Made by a program: the position numbers and the translations under genes. DNA of 64,000 nucleotides from Pycnococcus provasolii (taxonomy: Eukaryota; Chlorophyta; Pseudoscourfieldiophyceae; Pseudoscourfieldiales), in NCBI GenBank assembly GCA_049487715.1, contig CP150553.1, positions 909,803 to 973,802 on the forward strand. The letters run 5' to 3'. Below are positions 9,824-20,066 of the stretch, in pieces. The notes beneath the pieces are model-generated. The model was not told the origin of the DNA and did no database searches. It saw only the letters and a program-made list of their open reading frames with translations. Each line of letters begins with the position of its first letter. The first letter of the stretch is position 1.

Positions 9824-10048
9824 ATGGCGCCGCCGCATCCACCTCAGGCTGCGAACAGGAGAGGCGCGCCGTCGTGGCACATGTTCGCGCCACTCGTATA
9901 TGCCACGGTCATCCCGTCCATCAGGCACATCGGAAAGCGGGTGGGAGCGTCGAAGCAAACGACGCACCTCGTGTTCGGCGCGAGCGTTCTGACTGCGCTC
10001 GCTCATGCAGGGTATATGATGAGCCAGGAGTCGTCGGTTCTCGGATGA
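9824..10048 (+). CDS. Small single-span membrane protein
   Basis: A 74-residue product from an ATG in good context (CTACATGGCG). After a short Pro/Ala head, residues 20-35 are hydrophobic (FAPLVYATVIP) and residues 47-66 form a likely membrane helix with small residues, with Arg/Lys between them. It has the look of a small organellar inner-membrane protein, but I do not recognise it. It is convergent with RPC19, 143 bp between stops. Confidence comes from composition and neat placement between flanking genes. Confidence 0.5.
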   Translation: MAPPHPPQAANRRGAPSWHMFAPLVYATVIPSIRHIGKRVGASKQTTHLVFGASVLTALAHAGYMMSQESSVLG

Positions 10049-10191
10049 GTAGACGACGCCCACAGCTCACACAGATTTATGAAACTAAATTTGAGAGCGT
10101 TTTCGATTATGTAACAAAAAAAACTTGTTGTACGAGGAACACTACTACTGTACATGATAGTAATACGTGGGTGGTTGGAGTTGGGATTCGC

Positions 10192-10509
10192 CTATGTTGA
10201 CGTTGGCGGCGGTGCTTGAGCCAACGCGACGTCGAACGAGCTCTCGAGCGCGTCACACACGTCGACGAGCTGGTTTCCCGCGTCTATGAGCGCCTGCTTC
10301 GCTGATATTTCTCCTGTCGTCTGCACGCGCACGTGAACGACGTGGTCCGACGGGTGCGGCACGGAGTACCCGCAGAAGTCCACGTTGTTATTTCCGTTGA
10401 GCAGGAACCTGACTGCGTTTCCGAGCGTGTGCGTTTCGTCGAGCAGTGCGAAAGTGGCCATGCTATCGTCGCCGGCGTCTCCGACGACATCCGCCTTCTC
10501 CTCGGGCAT
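10192..10509 (-). CDS. RPC19: RNA polymerase I/III shared subunit AC19 (RPAC2)
   Basis: A 105-residue subunit, matching the small size of AC19, which pairs with AC40 in the alpha-like assembly platform of RNA polymerases I and III. The fold signature is clear: residues 19-35 ATFALLDETHTLGNAVRFLL, then FCGYSVPHPSDHVVHVRVQTTG (about 45-66), matching the DHTLGNALR...CGYSIPHPSE...RIQT block of the family. The C-terminal helix (about 70-95) is the dimerisation helix. It is divergent from MCM4, with 460 bp between starts. Confidence 0.93.
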   Translation of the reverse strand: MPEEKADVVGDAGDDSMATFALLDETHTLGNAVRFLLNGNNNVDFCGYSVPHPSDHVVHVRVQTTGEISAKQALIDAGNQLVDVCDALESSFDVALAQAPPPTST

Positions 10510-10969
10510 TTGTTCTTTGCTCTAAGGGAGGGGGGGAAGGAAGTGCGCCGCCACGGACAGACGGAGCCACTTGTTTACGTTCTCTCCCCGGCTGCCCGCC
10601 CGGAGGCCGGAGAAGGGCCGGAGACGGCAACTGGAGTGTTTGGGAGGGAGGGAGACTACAGGGTTCAGGGAAGGGGGGGGACAAGGGGGCAGTCCACGAC
10701 CACGGTACAACGGTGAATCCCGATTAATAGTCAGAAGAAATGCGAGACTCCAGGAAATCTGGGCATCGCTCGGGATGGTTGGGTTTCTGCCTTGATTGTG
10801 TTGTGTTTCCCGCCCACTGAAAATTCCCCAATTATTCCCCCCCTCCCCTCCCCTTGGCTGCCCGGCAGACAGGTGAGGGAAGTGGTCTGTTCTTTTCCGG
10901 TCCCGCCTTTTTCCCCCGCCCCATCAATCACGTCGCGCCCATCACATCACAACTCCATCACTCGCTACC
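10510..10969. promoter_or_regulatory. Divergent RPC19/MCM4 intergenic promoter region
   Basis: 460 bp between two divergent starts. It contains long C- or G-runs (10518-10533, 10640-10690, 10835-10855) and no reading frame that looks real. I infer that it drives both genes; no specific factor site can be named. Confidence 0.4.
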
Positions 10970-13681
10970 ATGTCCTCGAACGGTGAAGACTTGGCCATGG
11001 GCGCGCCATCCGCATCCTCGCCCATTGCGCTAGAGCCTTCCGCGCAGACGGGTGGGGCGGCCGCGGCGGCGGCGGCTGGTAACGCAGGTGCACAGCGCAC
11101 AACGCCTGGCTCCAGCCAGCCAGCGTCGTCGTCGGGGGGACGCATGGCGAACAACAACAACAACAACAACAACAACAACTCCGAGTACAGGCGGGCAGCC
11201 TCGCCGTTCTCAAGCAGCCACGGCGTCGGCGCACGGGGAGCGGGGCGAAGCAACATGACAATGTCGCCGCTGCACTCGCCGTTCACACCCACGGAGGTGG
11301 GACCGACGCCGAGGCGGAACGACGTGCAGCCGACGCGCCGAATCAGCAGACGCACGCCGCGCACGCCCACGTCCGACGCCGCGCGCTCGGACGACGTCTC
11401 CATGAGCAGCGACGTCGAGACGACGTACGTCTGGGGAACCAACGTCAACATCGCAAACACCAAGGAGCGTTTCCGAAGGTTCATCCACGGCTTCGAGGAT
11501 CCCATCACGGGGCAGCCAAAGTACCCGACGCTGCTCAAGGAGATGGTGCGCAAGGGAGATCGGAGTCTCAACTTGGACTGCACGAACTTGCACGTGTACG
11601 ATGCCGAGCTGTACCGCCAGCTCGTCGCATACCCCAGCGAGGTGATTCCTCTCATGGACTTGAGCGTACACGAGATCGCAAAAGACCTGCACAAGGAAGA
11701 CCTCGCGAACGTCGACGGTGCGCTCGACGACCTGCACGTCGCCGAGATGGAGGAGACGCTGCGCTGCCTGCAGATCAAGACGTTTAACCTGCACAAGGAC
11801 CAGAAGAAGAACATGCGTGACCTCAACCCCACGGACATTGACCAGCTCGTGTGCATTCGCGGCATGGTGACGCGCACGACGAACGTCATCCCCGACCTCA
11901 AGGCTGCCTTCTTCCGCTGCTCTCTGTGCGGATACACGCCGGAGCCCACGACGATCGATCGAAACCGCATCCAGGAACCGACGCTGTGCGGAAATCCTGA
12001 GTGCGCCGCCAAGATGAGCTTCCAGCTCGTGCACAACCGCTGCACATTCAGCGACAAGCAGCAGGTGCGCATGCAGGAGACTCCGGATGCCATCCCCGAG
12101 GGCGAGACGCCGCACTCCGTCACCCTGTGCACGTTTGACGACCTTGTCGACGTCACCAAGCCTGGCGACCGCATTGAGGTCACGGGCGTGTACCGCGCCG
12201 TGCCCGTGCGCGTGTCCACCGCGCAGCGCGGATACAAGTCCATCTACAAGACGTACATCGACGTCATCCACGTTCGCAAGGACAAGCCGAATCGCATGCG
12301 CAACGACACGGAGAGCGGCATGGGGGAGCACGAGCACAACGTGTCGTACAAGGAGGGCGACGCGACGGTGGTGCAGCAGGAAACGATGCAGCAGAGGATT
12401 GAGGCTCTCGCGCAGAGTCCGGACATCTACGAGCGGCTCACCGCGAGCGTCGCGCCGTCCATCTGGGAGCTCGACGACATCAAGAAGGGCATCCTCTGCC
12501 TCCTGTTTGGGGGCACGAACAAGGAGGTGGGAACGGGGCCGACGCAGCAGCGCTGCCGCGGCGAGGTGAACGTCCTGCTTGTCGGCGACCCTGGCACGTC
12601 GAAGAGCCAGCTTTTGGGATACGTGCACAAGCTCGCGCCGCGAGGCATCTACACGTCCGGCCGCGGCTCTTCCGCGGTGGGACTTACGGCGTACGTCACG
12701 CGCGACCCGGAGACGAAGGAGATGGTGCTGGAGAGCGGCGCGCTCGTGCTGAGCGATCGGGGCGTGTGCTGCATCGACGAGTTTGACAAGATGTCCGACT
12801 CCGCGCGCGCGATGCTGCACGAGGTGATGGAGCAGCAGACGGTGAGCGTGGCCAAGGCTGGCATCATTTGCACGCTCAACGCGCGCACGTCTGTGCTGGC
12901 GAGCGCCAACCCGGTCGGAAGCCGGTACAACCCGCGCATGAGCGTGGTGGAGAACATTCAGCTGCCACCCACGCTGCTAAGCCGCTTCGACCTCATCTAC
13001 CTGATGCTCGACAAGGCTGACGAGGCGACGGACAGGAGGCTCGCGCGCCACCTCGTCAACCTGCACGGCCCGCACGCAAATACGAGCATCCAGTCGGCGG
13101 ACGTGATCGAGCCGAACTTGCTTGGCGCTTACATCAGCCACGCACGCACGAAGGTGCACCCGTGCATCAGCGAGGAGGCTGAGGAGGAGCTGGTGAACGC
13201 GTACGTGGAGATGCGCCAGCTCGGCCTGAACCGCAAGGTGGTGACCGCCACACCGCGGCAGCTCGAGGCTCTCATCCGACTCAGTGAGTCTCTGGCGCGC
13301 ATGCGCCTCAGCGGGACGGTGGAGCGGTCTGACGTGCAGGAGGCGAGGCGGCTTATGCAGGTGGCTCTGCAGCAAAGTGCGACAGACCCTCGCACGGGAA
13401 CGATCGACATGGATTTGATCCAGACGGGTGTGAGTGCCGCGGCGCGCAAGCAGCAGCAGGAGATTGCGAGCACAATCCGCAGCCTTCTCGGCGGCGTTGG
13501 TGTGGGCGTGACGGTTCGGCAGCTGCTCGAGCAGCTGAATGCCGCACGCCGTGCGGACGACCCTGGCGCGGCGGATCTCAGCGTGCAGGAGGTGCGCGAG
13601 GCGATCAACCAGCTGCAGGATGCTGACTTTCTGCTTCCGGTGGTTGGCGATGTCGTTCGCGTGCGCACAGCAGCTGCTTGA
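10970..13681 (+). CDS. MCM4: MCM4 replicative helicase subunit
   Basis: A 903-residue subunit of the MCM2-7 helicase. The N-terminal 150 residues are disordered with a run of ten Asn (about 61-71) and Ser/Thr-Pro sites, as in MCM4 orthologues. The MCM4-typical VWGTNVNI segment follows (about 152-160). A zinc-binding CxxC...CxxxxC cluster lies at about 317-349. The AAA+ core has Walker A GDPGTSKSQL (about 538-547), Walker B CIDEFDKM (601-608) and the arginine-finger SRFDLIY (about 670-677). A C-terminal winged-helix domain closes the protein. No intron is needed. The start context ACCATGTCC is good. It is convergent with the phosphatase gene, 183 bp apart. Confidence 0.96.
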   Translation: MSSNGEDLAMGAPSASSPIALEPSAQTGGAAAAAAAGNAGAQRTTPGSSQPASSSGGRMANNNNNNNNNNSEYRRAASPFSSSHGVGARGAGRSNMTMSPLHSPFTPTEVGPTPRRNDVQPTRRISRRTPRTPTSDAARSDDVSMSSDVETTYVWGTNVNIANTKERFRRFIHGFEDPITGQPKYPTLLKEMVRKGDRSLNLDCTNLHVYDAELYRQLVAYPSEVIPLMDLSVHEIAKDLHKEDLANVDGALDDLHVAEMEETLRCLQIKTFNLHKDQKKNMRDLNPTDIDQLVCIRGMVTRTTNVIPDLKAAFFRCSLCGYTPEPTTIDRNRIQEPTLCGNPECAAKMSFQLVHNRCTFSDKQQVRMQETPDAIPEGETPHSVTLCTFDDLVDVTKPGDRIEVTGVYRAVPVRVSTAQRGYKSIYKTYIDVIHVRKDKPNRMRNDTESGMGEHEHNVSYKEGDATVVQQETMQQRIEALAQSPDIYERLTASVAPSIWELDDIKKGILCLLFGGTNKEVGTGPTQQRCRGEVNVLLVGDPGTSKSQLLGYVHKLAPRGIYTSGRGSSAVGLTAYVTRDPETKEMVLESGALVLSDRGVCCIDEFDKMSDSARAMLHEVMEQQTVSVAKAGIICTLNARTSVLASANPVGSRYNPRMSVVENIQLPPTLLSRFDLIYLMLDKADEATDRRLARHLVNLHGPHANTSIQSADVIEPNLLGAYISHARTKVHPCISEEAEEELVNAYVEMRQLGLNRKVVTATPRQLEALIRLSESLARMRLSGTVERSDVQEARRLMQVALQQSATDPRTGTIDMDLIQTGVSAAARKQQQEIASTIRSLLGGVGVGVTVRQLLEQLNAARRADDPGAADLSVQEVREAINQLQDADFLLPVVGDVVRVRTAAA

Positions 13682-13863
13682 GCGAAGGATATAGTGTGGG
13701 AAGATACCAAAGATTTGAAAAAGAAGAAGAAGAAGAAAGCAGTTGGTTGAGGCGGTTGAGGGAGACCAAAAACAATGAATTCAGATGTGGTGTAATACAT
13801 TTGAAAAATGGTCGATTCAGAGAAAAAGAGGAAAACAAAAACGAACACGTTGCACGTTACATG

Positions 13864-15132
13864 TCAAGCAGTTCGCTCACCAACGCAACGATAATGTCGA
13901 ATGGGTGGCGCCTCATCGCGGCTGCACTTCCTGTTGAGCGTCGCACGCCACAGAAGTCTTCCTTCTTCATCAAAAAACATCACCTTGAACAACCCGTCGT
14001 CTCCAACGCCATAAATGGCAAAGCCACCATCCCCGTCGTCGAGGTCCGCTGCATACACGTAGCTCTCGTGCTCAGGATCGATGTTGAGAGCAGAGCGCTG
14101 GCTGGCGCCGTAGCCCGCCGCGCCGCTGATGATTGTCGTGAATCCGCTTTTCGGTGACTCGAGATGCTGCAAGCTGTGGTCGTGGCCAGCTAGCATCACA
14201 TCCACCCCTGCGTCGACGAGTGCGTCGTGCAATCGTCCGTTGACAAGCACCGCCTCAGCGTACCACATTCGCCCGCCAAGTTCGCGCGTCGCACCGTCTC
14301 CGCGCCACTGCCGATTAGCGGCGGTGATGGCTGGCTTATGGCCCACGGCGACGATCCACTCAGCACCATTGCGCCTTGCTTCGGACGCCTGAGACTTGAT
14401 CCAAGCGAGCTGGCGCGCACCCGCCTCCTTGCTAGTGACCTGCTTGTCCATCTTGTACTGGAAGCGTCGATTTTCGATATCCTGATCCTCCGGAGCGAAA
14501 TGCGCCTCGAGGCTTGACGTCTCGATGATCAGCAGCGCCACGACGACCTTCCCTCCTTTTCCCGCCTGCAGCGTTCGCATGTAGTATGGCGCGGGCATGT
14601 CCCACCGTTCGCTGTTTTTGCTGTAGTCAATCTGCGCCTGAACGTTCCCGCACACGTCGTGATCGCCGAGCGACGGCCACCACGGCACGAAGAGCGCGTC
14701 CGTGTCGCTGTACTGCTCCTCAAAGCACGCACGAAAGCGAGGGTCGCGCAGAGAAGCAACGCCGTCAGGGTAGAAGTTGTCGCCTCCCGTGACGACGGCG
14801 GAGATGTTGTAGTGGTGTGCCGCCGCGCCGAGCACCTTGGCGACTTTGCGTTGATTTCGATTGTTGACGCCAAAGTCAGATATGTGCGCAAAGTAGACGT
14901 CATTTTCACCTTTCGCTGGCCAAGAGGATGCGCCCGCTGGCTTGGGTGGCGGCACCGCGCGTCCGGCGCTCCTGCTGTTGATGTCTGTAGATGATGTGTC
15001 GCGTCCCCAACCCTGGAAGAACGCGTCGGCCACGCCCACGTGAGGAGGAGAGGTAGCATGCATGATCATCATCATCATCATCATCAGAAGAAGAAGATTC
15101 GTCGTCATCATCATCATGAACTTGGTGGTCAT
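13864..15132 (-). CDS. Purple acid phosphatase (tartrate-resistant type), secreted
   Basis: A 422-residue metallophosphoesterase with the five metal-ligand blocks of purple acid phosphatases in order: HISDFG (about 80-85, normally GDxG), GGDNFYPDG (about 117-125), GDHDV (about 157, normally GNHD-like), VGHKP (about 262) and AGHDHSLQHL (about 313-322). Family members use a Fe/metal pair to hydrolyse phosphomonoesters, often for phosphate scavenging. The start is set at 15132, giving a hydrophobic leader that includes a run of six Met encoded by an ATG trinucleotide repeat (15061-15083), plausible as a signal peptide. The frame is open for 178 more codons upstream, but these are Arg/Ser/Thr-rich and look non-coding. 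The Asp-for-Asn change in the third block deserves checking. Confidence 0.85.
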   Translation of the reverse strand: MTTKFMMMMTTNLLLLMMMMMMIMHATSPPHVGVADAFFQGWGRDTSSTDINSRSAGRAVPPPKPAGASSWPAKGENDVYFAHISDFGVNNRNQRKVAKVLGAAAHHYNISAVVTGGDNFYPDGVASLRDPRFRACFEEQYSDTDALFVPWWPSLGDHDVCGNVQAQIDYSKNSERWDMPAPYYMRTLQAGKGGKVVVALLIIETSSLEAHFAPEDQDIENRRFQYKMDKQVTSKEAGARQLAWIKSQASEARRNGAEWIVAVGHKPAITAANRQWRGDGATRELGGRMWYAEAVLVNGRLHDALVDAGVDVMLAGHDHSLQHLESPKSGFTTIISGAAGYGASQRSALNIDPEHESYVYAADLDDGDGGFAIYGVGDDGLFKVMFFDEEGRLLWRATLNRKCSRDEAPPIRHYRCVGERTA

Positions 15133-15893
15133 CGTCGAAGTCACAACAAAGATGAAAGTGAGGAAGTGAAGTGATGAAAGTGTCCTGCGAAGTCTACGTG
15201 GTGTGACTGTCGACAAATAAATGTGACTCTCGGAAGCTACAACGTTTGTTTGGCTTCCTCCCAACCCAGGTTCAGGGCAGGGGAGTCTCGAGTTGGGGGT
15301 TTGTTTGCGCCAACACGATGAAAGCTTGTGTTCACCCCGAACCCATCGTCGCATAACCCACGAATATACGAAATGCGCGCACACAACTGCTACTGTAGTG
15401 CTCTTCACGCGTAAACACGTCATGCGACCGAAAGCGAATCCTGGCACTGACGGTGGTGGTGGTGGACTGGTGGTCGTCATCGTCGCCCGCGTAGGACAGC
15501 CTGGTGTGCGTCGATCCTTCTCGTCGTCACCACGCTCGTCGCGCTCAACACTGTCGGCGGGATTCTGAGAAGTGCCCCGGAAAGGGAGACGACGGATCAT
15601 ACGAATCGTCGTGACGCACCGGTGCTCACCAACTCCCACCACTCCGACGAATTGGCGACGACCCACCGACTCACGACAAACGACGATCGTGTGCTTTCAT
15701 TGCAAATCTCAAACATCGCGACCAGCAACAACAACAGCAACAACAACATGGTTATATCAAACATCGCGACCAACAACAACAACAACAGCAACAACAACAT
15801 GGATATATGCCATAACCATACGTGGAATGGAAACTTTGGAAACTTTCCCAATACCAAATACCAACTTGGTGATATCATCAAGTTCTACAAAGG
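15133..15893. other. Divergent intergenic region with a two-copy CAA-rich repeat
   Basis: This lies between the phosphatase and the glycosyltransferase-like gene. At 15710-15805 a segment of about 45-50 bp (ACATCGCGACCA, then CAACAACAA runs, then AACATGG) is present twice. All three plus frames are open over it, giving Gln-, Asn- or Thr-rich strings. No convincing exon is seen, though a leader for the downstream gene could lie here. Confidence 0.45.
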
Positions 15894-16475
15894 ATGAAAG
15901 GAGAGCCAGAAGAAAAGTATCAATTGAAGAATGGAATCAGGCCTTGTCGTCTTTTCAATAACAGCATCGCTTGCTCGTACATACGCTCGTATCGAGAGAA
16001 CGGCCAACATCCCGACATCGATGTGCTGAATGAAGTTACCCCGATGGTTGAGCCACGACCGGAAGCGGTGATGCACTTGCGGCTCGGTGACGTGGCACGA
16101 TTTGGCGACTGCTGGGTGCATCCTTGCCGTAAAGGGGGAAGATTATACCAGTTCACGAAAGATGATTACGACACCGTCCGCGATGAACTAAAAAACCTTA
16201 CTACTACAATTACCATCGTGGCGAATCCGGGTCATAAAGCCGGTGACGTCGCAAGACAATATTCAGCGAATTACCTCGAAAACGTTATGGGATACTTGAG
16301 AAGCCTCGGCGTGTGTCCAGAGTACCGCGGCATCAGGAATGCGGACGACGATTTCGCCTTTGCCGCCAGTGCCAAGGTGTTTGTGCGAGGAGGAGGAGGT
16401 TACTCTAAATTCATGGCAGAACTTGTGAGAAAGCGAGGTGGCAAGGTGCTCACGCCTAACTTGAGGTTTAACTGA
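15894..16475 (+). CDS. Fucosyltransferase-fold-like glycosyltransferase domain protein
   Basis: A 193-residue product. The motif VMHLRLGDVARF (about 59-70) resembles the HxR-containing loop of GT-B O-/alpha-6-fucosyltransferase-like enzymes. A C-terminal block with DDDFAFAASAKVFVRGGGGYSKF (about 150-172) matches the acceptor-proximal DD-F...A..FV.G.GG(F/Y)S region of algal and giant-virus hypothetical glycosyltransferases. The protein is short for a full enzyme, so it is either a minimal domain or lacks upstream exon(s). The Met at 15894 overlaps the end of another open frame. It is convergent with the ABC1 kinase, 84 bp apart. The family call is by motif only. Confidence 0.55.
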   Translation: MKGEPEEKYQLKNGIRPCRLFNNSIACSYIRSYRENGQHPDIDVLNEVTPMVEPRPEAVMHLRLGDVARFGDCWVHPCRKGGRLYQFTKDDYDTVRDELKNLTTTITIVANPGHKAGDVARQYSANYLENVMGYLRSLGVCPEYRGIRNADDDFAFAASAKVFVRGGGGYSKFMAELVRKRGGKVLTPNLRFN

Positions 16476-16559
16476 CTGGGGTTTAACAAAACAAAAAAAC
16501 TTTCCTGCTTGTGAAAAATACAAAGGTTTAACTACACTAATCGCACGCAATACATCGTC

Positions 16560-18603
16560 TCACCAGCGCACACGAAGTGCGTATCGCTTGAAGCGCCACA
16601 GGGCACCACGCCACTGACGCAAGCGCTGAAGAAGTGCGGCTAAGATTTTGTGAAACCATCCAACCTTGCGCGCCGCAGACAGTCTGGAATCGCGCATGCG
16701 CACAAAGTTGCTCCACTCTTGTGCTAACTTGAAGGTCGTGATGTCCATCTTGGCACACAGTCCTCTGAGAAGAACGCTTGCACGGCCAAGAAAGACGAGA
16801 CTCTGCGGGAAGCTTTTCACCTGCGCCACAGGACTGTACTTGCTGAGCTCACCGCTCTCAAAGTCGAAATCCTCACCACTCGGTAATTTTTCCGCCGACG
16901 CATCGAAGAGCCAGGTGGCCAAGGCTGCTGCCGTTTGCTTCGGTGCCGTGGGAAAAAAGCGTACGCCTAGCCCACCGACCAACGACGCCATCTGCAAATC
17001 CACCTCCGCTTGCTCGTCAGCTGTGCTTGCATCGCGCGTGAGAAGAAGCTGCACGATCTGCTCCACTCTAGCGACGTCCTCGGATGGCAGAACTTTGCAC
17101 TGCCCCCAGTCAATCAGTGCGACGCGAGGGGGCATCTTCTCCAAGTCAATCAAGATGTTTCCGGGGTGGGGATCGCCGTGAAATAGCGCACCTACTGGCG
17201 CTGCTCCCTTGGAGGCTGTGTCCGGCACGTACTCAGGTTGCATTTCAGAAGGCGACTTGCCAAATAGCATCGCTGCGTAGCCTCGCGCGAGAGCCTGCGC
17301 GATGGCCATGCCAACCACCTTCTCGGCAGCACCCGCGAGTGGGCCTTTGTCGACACCGCCACTATCTTTCTCAGCTTTCTGAGCTGTTGCGGCGAGTGCT
17401 GACAGCGACTGTCCATTCATTAGATCCATCACGAGAACGGTTCGAGACGTGAGATGCATGAACGGTTGTGGAACGTCGATCGGCCAATCGCCAGTCAGTC
17501 CTGAGTTGCGAGAGAGGACGCGTCGCAGAGCACGAATTAGTTTCAGGAGCACATGTCCACCTCGTCCTGCGTCGCCTTTTTGTGATCCGTACGCTTTCGT
17601 GAGAGCTGCTCGAACGACGTTCATGTTCGCCGCCTCACGGCGGAAGTCAAATTCATTCTCCATCGCGTCCGCAATTTCCTGGAACACAACAGAATAGTCG
17701 ACAGGAAGCCTATCCCTCAGGGCACCTGCGACGAGAAGAACGTTCGTGACGTCGCCGCGCATGACATCCTCGACGTTCGGTCGCTGCACCTTGACAGCCA
17801 CCTCCGTATCCTTTCCTGACTTGCTCCATCTCGCTCGCACGACGGCGCGGTGAACTTGAGCGATGGATGCGCTTCCGATGGGAATTTCGTCGAATTGCGC
17901 GAACACGTCATCAATCTTCGCTCCGTTGAGGTTGCGAGTTAGCGAGTCTTGCACAACCTTCCTTACGACGTCGATGGGCATGGGATCCATGCCGTCTTGG
18001 AGTGCGCGAAGCTCCGTGCAGTACTGCTGCGGGAAGAGGTCAGGCCTACTTCCGATGATTTGCCCTGGATTTGATGCGTGTGGTGGTGGTAGACTGTTAG
18101 TGCATGTTGTTTTGTGCGCCGTGGCTGTTTTGAGGTATGAAGGCAGACTTACCGCTCTTGACGTAAAAACCCTTGAGTCGATATGTGGCGTCTGCCACCT
18201 GTTGCGCCCCCCAGTCGTGACATTTTTCCCATTCGTCCTGTGCCGGAGGCGGTAGCATTTTCAATGTCTTCGCAATGTCTTCCCAAAGCCCGAGTCTCGC
18301 GCAGTTGAGCAGGACTGGCCCGACCTGTTTCCAGAACTCTGCGGACCTCTGCGCGCGTTCGAGCGGCGTGTTCGGCTTAGGCGCTGTCCCGTTTCCGTCT
18401 CCATCCGTGGTGGCCAGAGCCGCCGCTGTTGAGACTGACGACGCCGCGGCGTATTTTTGCGCGACACGAACTTGCCCAGTGCAGTATTTTTTTCTCGCGC
18501 ATGGCCCACCAGTTCTCCAGTCGCGAGAACGCCCCGTTGAAGTTGTGCGTTTTGCTTTGGCGCCGTTGGAGTGCGTACCCACACACAGTTGAGTGGCGGG
18601 CAT
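16560..18603 (-). CDS. ABC1/UbiB-family atypical kinase, two exons
   Basis: Spliced from exon 1 (18603-18153) and exon 2 (18064-16560), giving 651 residues. The 88-bp intron (18152-18065) starts GTAAGT, ends CCAG and contains CTAAC. Splicing rebuilds the diagnostic KxGQ motif (VKSGQIIGSRPDLFP), which neither exon holds alone. Further ABC1 motifs are GSASIAQVHR (the altered nucleotide loop, about 212), FHGDPHPGNILID (catalytic loop, about 440) and LIDWGQ (metal site, about 463). ABC1 kinases act in plastids and mitochondria on quinone or prenyl-lipid metabolism. The C-terminal hydrophobic/basic tail may contact membrane. Exon 1 has a basic, Ala/Ser-rich head that could be a transit peptide; which organelle is unclear. 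Confidence 0.88.
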
Positions 18604-18826
18604 CAGGCTCCAAGCCACCCTTGTTGCTACTCACGAAATGTGTGGTATGGGGCGAACATAGGGGGATTAGATTTGGGATCTCCATCCCGGACGAGAGGGA
18701 AAGGGAAGGGAAGGGGACCAGTTAGGGTTAGGAGGGGAAGTCAAGTGCCAAAAAGTCAGATGTTTATTACTGTGTCCAAAACCCGAAAGTCACGTTTGGC
18801 CCCCCTCGACAAGGGAGGGTGGGTTG
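18604..18826. other. 5' flank of the ABC1 kinase
   Basis: No gene is seen. GTTAGGGTTAGG (18721-18732) is a two-copy telomere-like run about 120 bp upstream of the kinase start. GGGAAGTCAAGT occurs here (about 18736) and again at about 18956, beyond the direct repeat. Confidence 0.4.
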
Positions 18827-18948
18827 GATGTCGACGCAAGGTGCGGCGACAAAAGCACAGGATGCCACGCCCAGGCCGCGGCAGGAGAAGGGAGCCCGCC
18901 CGCCCGCCCGAAGGAAGGAAGGAAAAAACCCAACCCTGCTAACGCCTG
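18827..18948. repeat. Left copy of 122-bp direct repeat flanking the mobile island
   Basis: From GATGTCGACGCAAGG to CTGCTAACGCCTG this is virtually identical to 26510-26632, with one extra base in the right copy's G/A run. It brackets about 7.6 kb containing an old element with a copia retrotransposon inside. It could be the LTRs of a small LTR/TRIM-type or DIRS-like element; TG...CA ends are not obvious. Confidence 0.85.
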
Positions 18949-19539
18949 ATTAGAGGGAAGTCAAGTCCATGTTATCGGCAGCGGTAAGATCAGCCAGTCG
19001 AAGAAAAAGCGGCCGGCGTAAGTAGGCGGCGTGGCTCGGCTGATGTAGTGCTGCGATAACGTTTCGAGTCCACGGCCCATCCGCCGAGGAACTCGATTTT
19101 GCTGCGCGGAAGGGGAACCATTTCCGCAGGACGCGCCACCAGAGCGAAGAGAGCGCGCCGTGTACACGCCCCCTCTGGCGGCTCAGGCTGACAGTGGTCA
19201 GCGCTTACCGAGATGCGGCCGAGGGCGTCACCAAAATTAGTTTTTTCGTGAAGCCTCGCCCGGAAGCTCAAAGAAATGCGTCGCGGTGGGTAGACAGCTG
19301 CGCGCGGCTTGAAGTTGCGCGCAGTAGCCAAGCCCGCAAAACGCGCGGGAATGACAGCGGAAATCGGCCCGGCTGGTTGCGGTCGATTCCGTGGTCGGTT
19401 TTGACGTGCTGACGCGTGACCGTCACACAATGTGCGGCGGAATCGGGGTCAGCTGTCAGATCTGTTGTAGGCAACAGAAGAATGGAGATGGGCCGCGACA
19501 TCGTCATAAAACAGATGGCGACGGCGAGGAGAGCCCGCA
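18949..19539 (-). pseudogene. 3' part of a decayed older element (minus-strand coding remnants)
   Basis: On the minus strand this continues, across the copia insertion, from 26509-25911 (sequence joins at the CCGCA target site). Open stretches occur in two or three frames (19540-19268 and 19430-18990, and a short one at 19167-18961), indicating frameshifts. No reverse transcriptase or transposase motif is visible. The last stretch (GRGLETLSQHYISRATPPTY...) faintly resembles the start of a tyrosine-recombinase core-binding domain. That is a weak guess. Confidence 0.45.
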
Positions 19540-20053
19540 TGAGCGAGGGCGTTTGGTTCTCGCAGGTTCTGATTTGGGGTTTCTAGGATTAGGGTTTTGT
19601 TTGGGGTTAGGGTTGGATCTAGGGTTAGGTCTAGGGTTACGTTTAGGGTTTCTGGGTGAGTTTGGTTTCGGAGTTCCGCCACGTGGGTTTGTGACATGGT
19701 GTGAAGGAGTGGCGGCTCCCGGACGCTGGTTTTGTCTGGGGACATAGATTGAGTTGGATTTGGATGAGATTTGATTGAGGGCCTTATCACCACGTCTACG
19801 GTGGTGAAGAGGTGTCTCTTGAGGCCTCGGACGGCCCAGAGGATCTGTAGGGAGCCACTAGATGGGTCGTCCGATGAACCTTGTAAACGATTCATTCCTT
19901 TTCTTCTGTCTACTCGATTTGTAGTCAGGGGAGATCAAGTCTTAATTAGTGGCGGCCATCACAGTGGTTATCACTACTCTACACCGACTCCAGTGTGCCT
20001 TGTATTTAAGGTCACTTAGGTGGCACAGTGTTTTGAGTGCTTGGTTTCAGTCA
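19540..20053 (+). repeat. Left (5') LTR, 514 bp
   Basis: Begins TGAGCGAGGGCG and ends GTTTCAGTCA. Compared with the right LTR it lacks 15 bases at about nine places and has no substitutions. U3 contains a degenerate telomere-like block (about 19586-19651) with repeated TAGGGTT and TTTAGGG. Confidence 0.95.
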
Positions 20054-20066
20054 TGGAACCGGGTCC
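20054..20066 (+). promoter_or_regulatory. Probable primer binding site of the copia element
   Basis: TGGAACCGGGTCC follows directly on the LTR's terminal CA. A TGG at this spot pairs with the CCA 3' end of the tRNA that primes minus-strand synthesis. Which tRNA cannot be told by eye. A gag-like ATG overlaps at 20053. Confidence 0.55.

Noticed and set aside
11210-12820. Long minus-strand frame (536 codons) opposite MCM4
   Set aside because: Antisense shadow of the MCM4 coding sequence; composition is Arg/His/Val-rich with no domain.
18961-19430. Possible tyrosine-recombinase N-terminus in the old element
   Set aside because: Only a faint resemblance over about 30 residues and no catalytic R-H-R-Y block; kept only as a comment.
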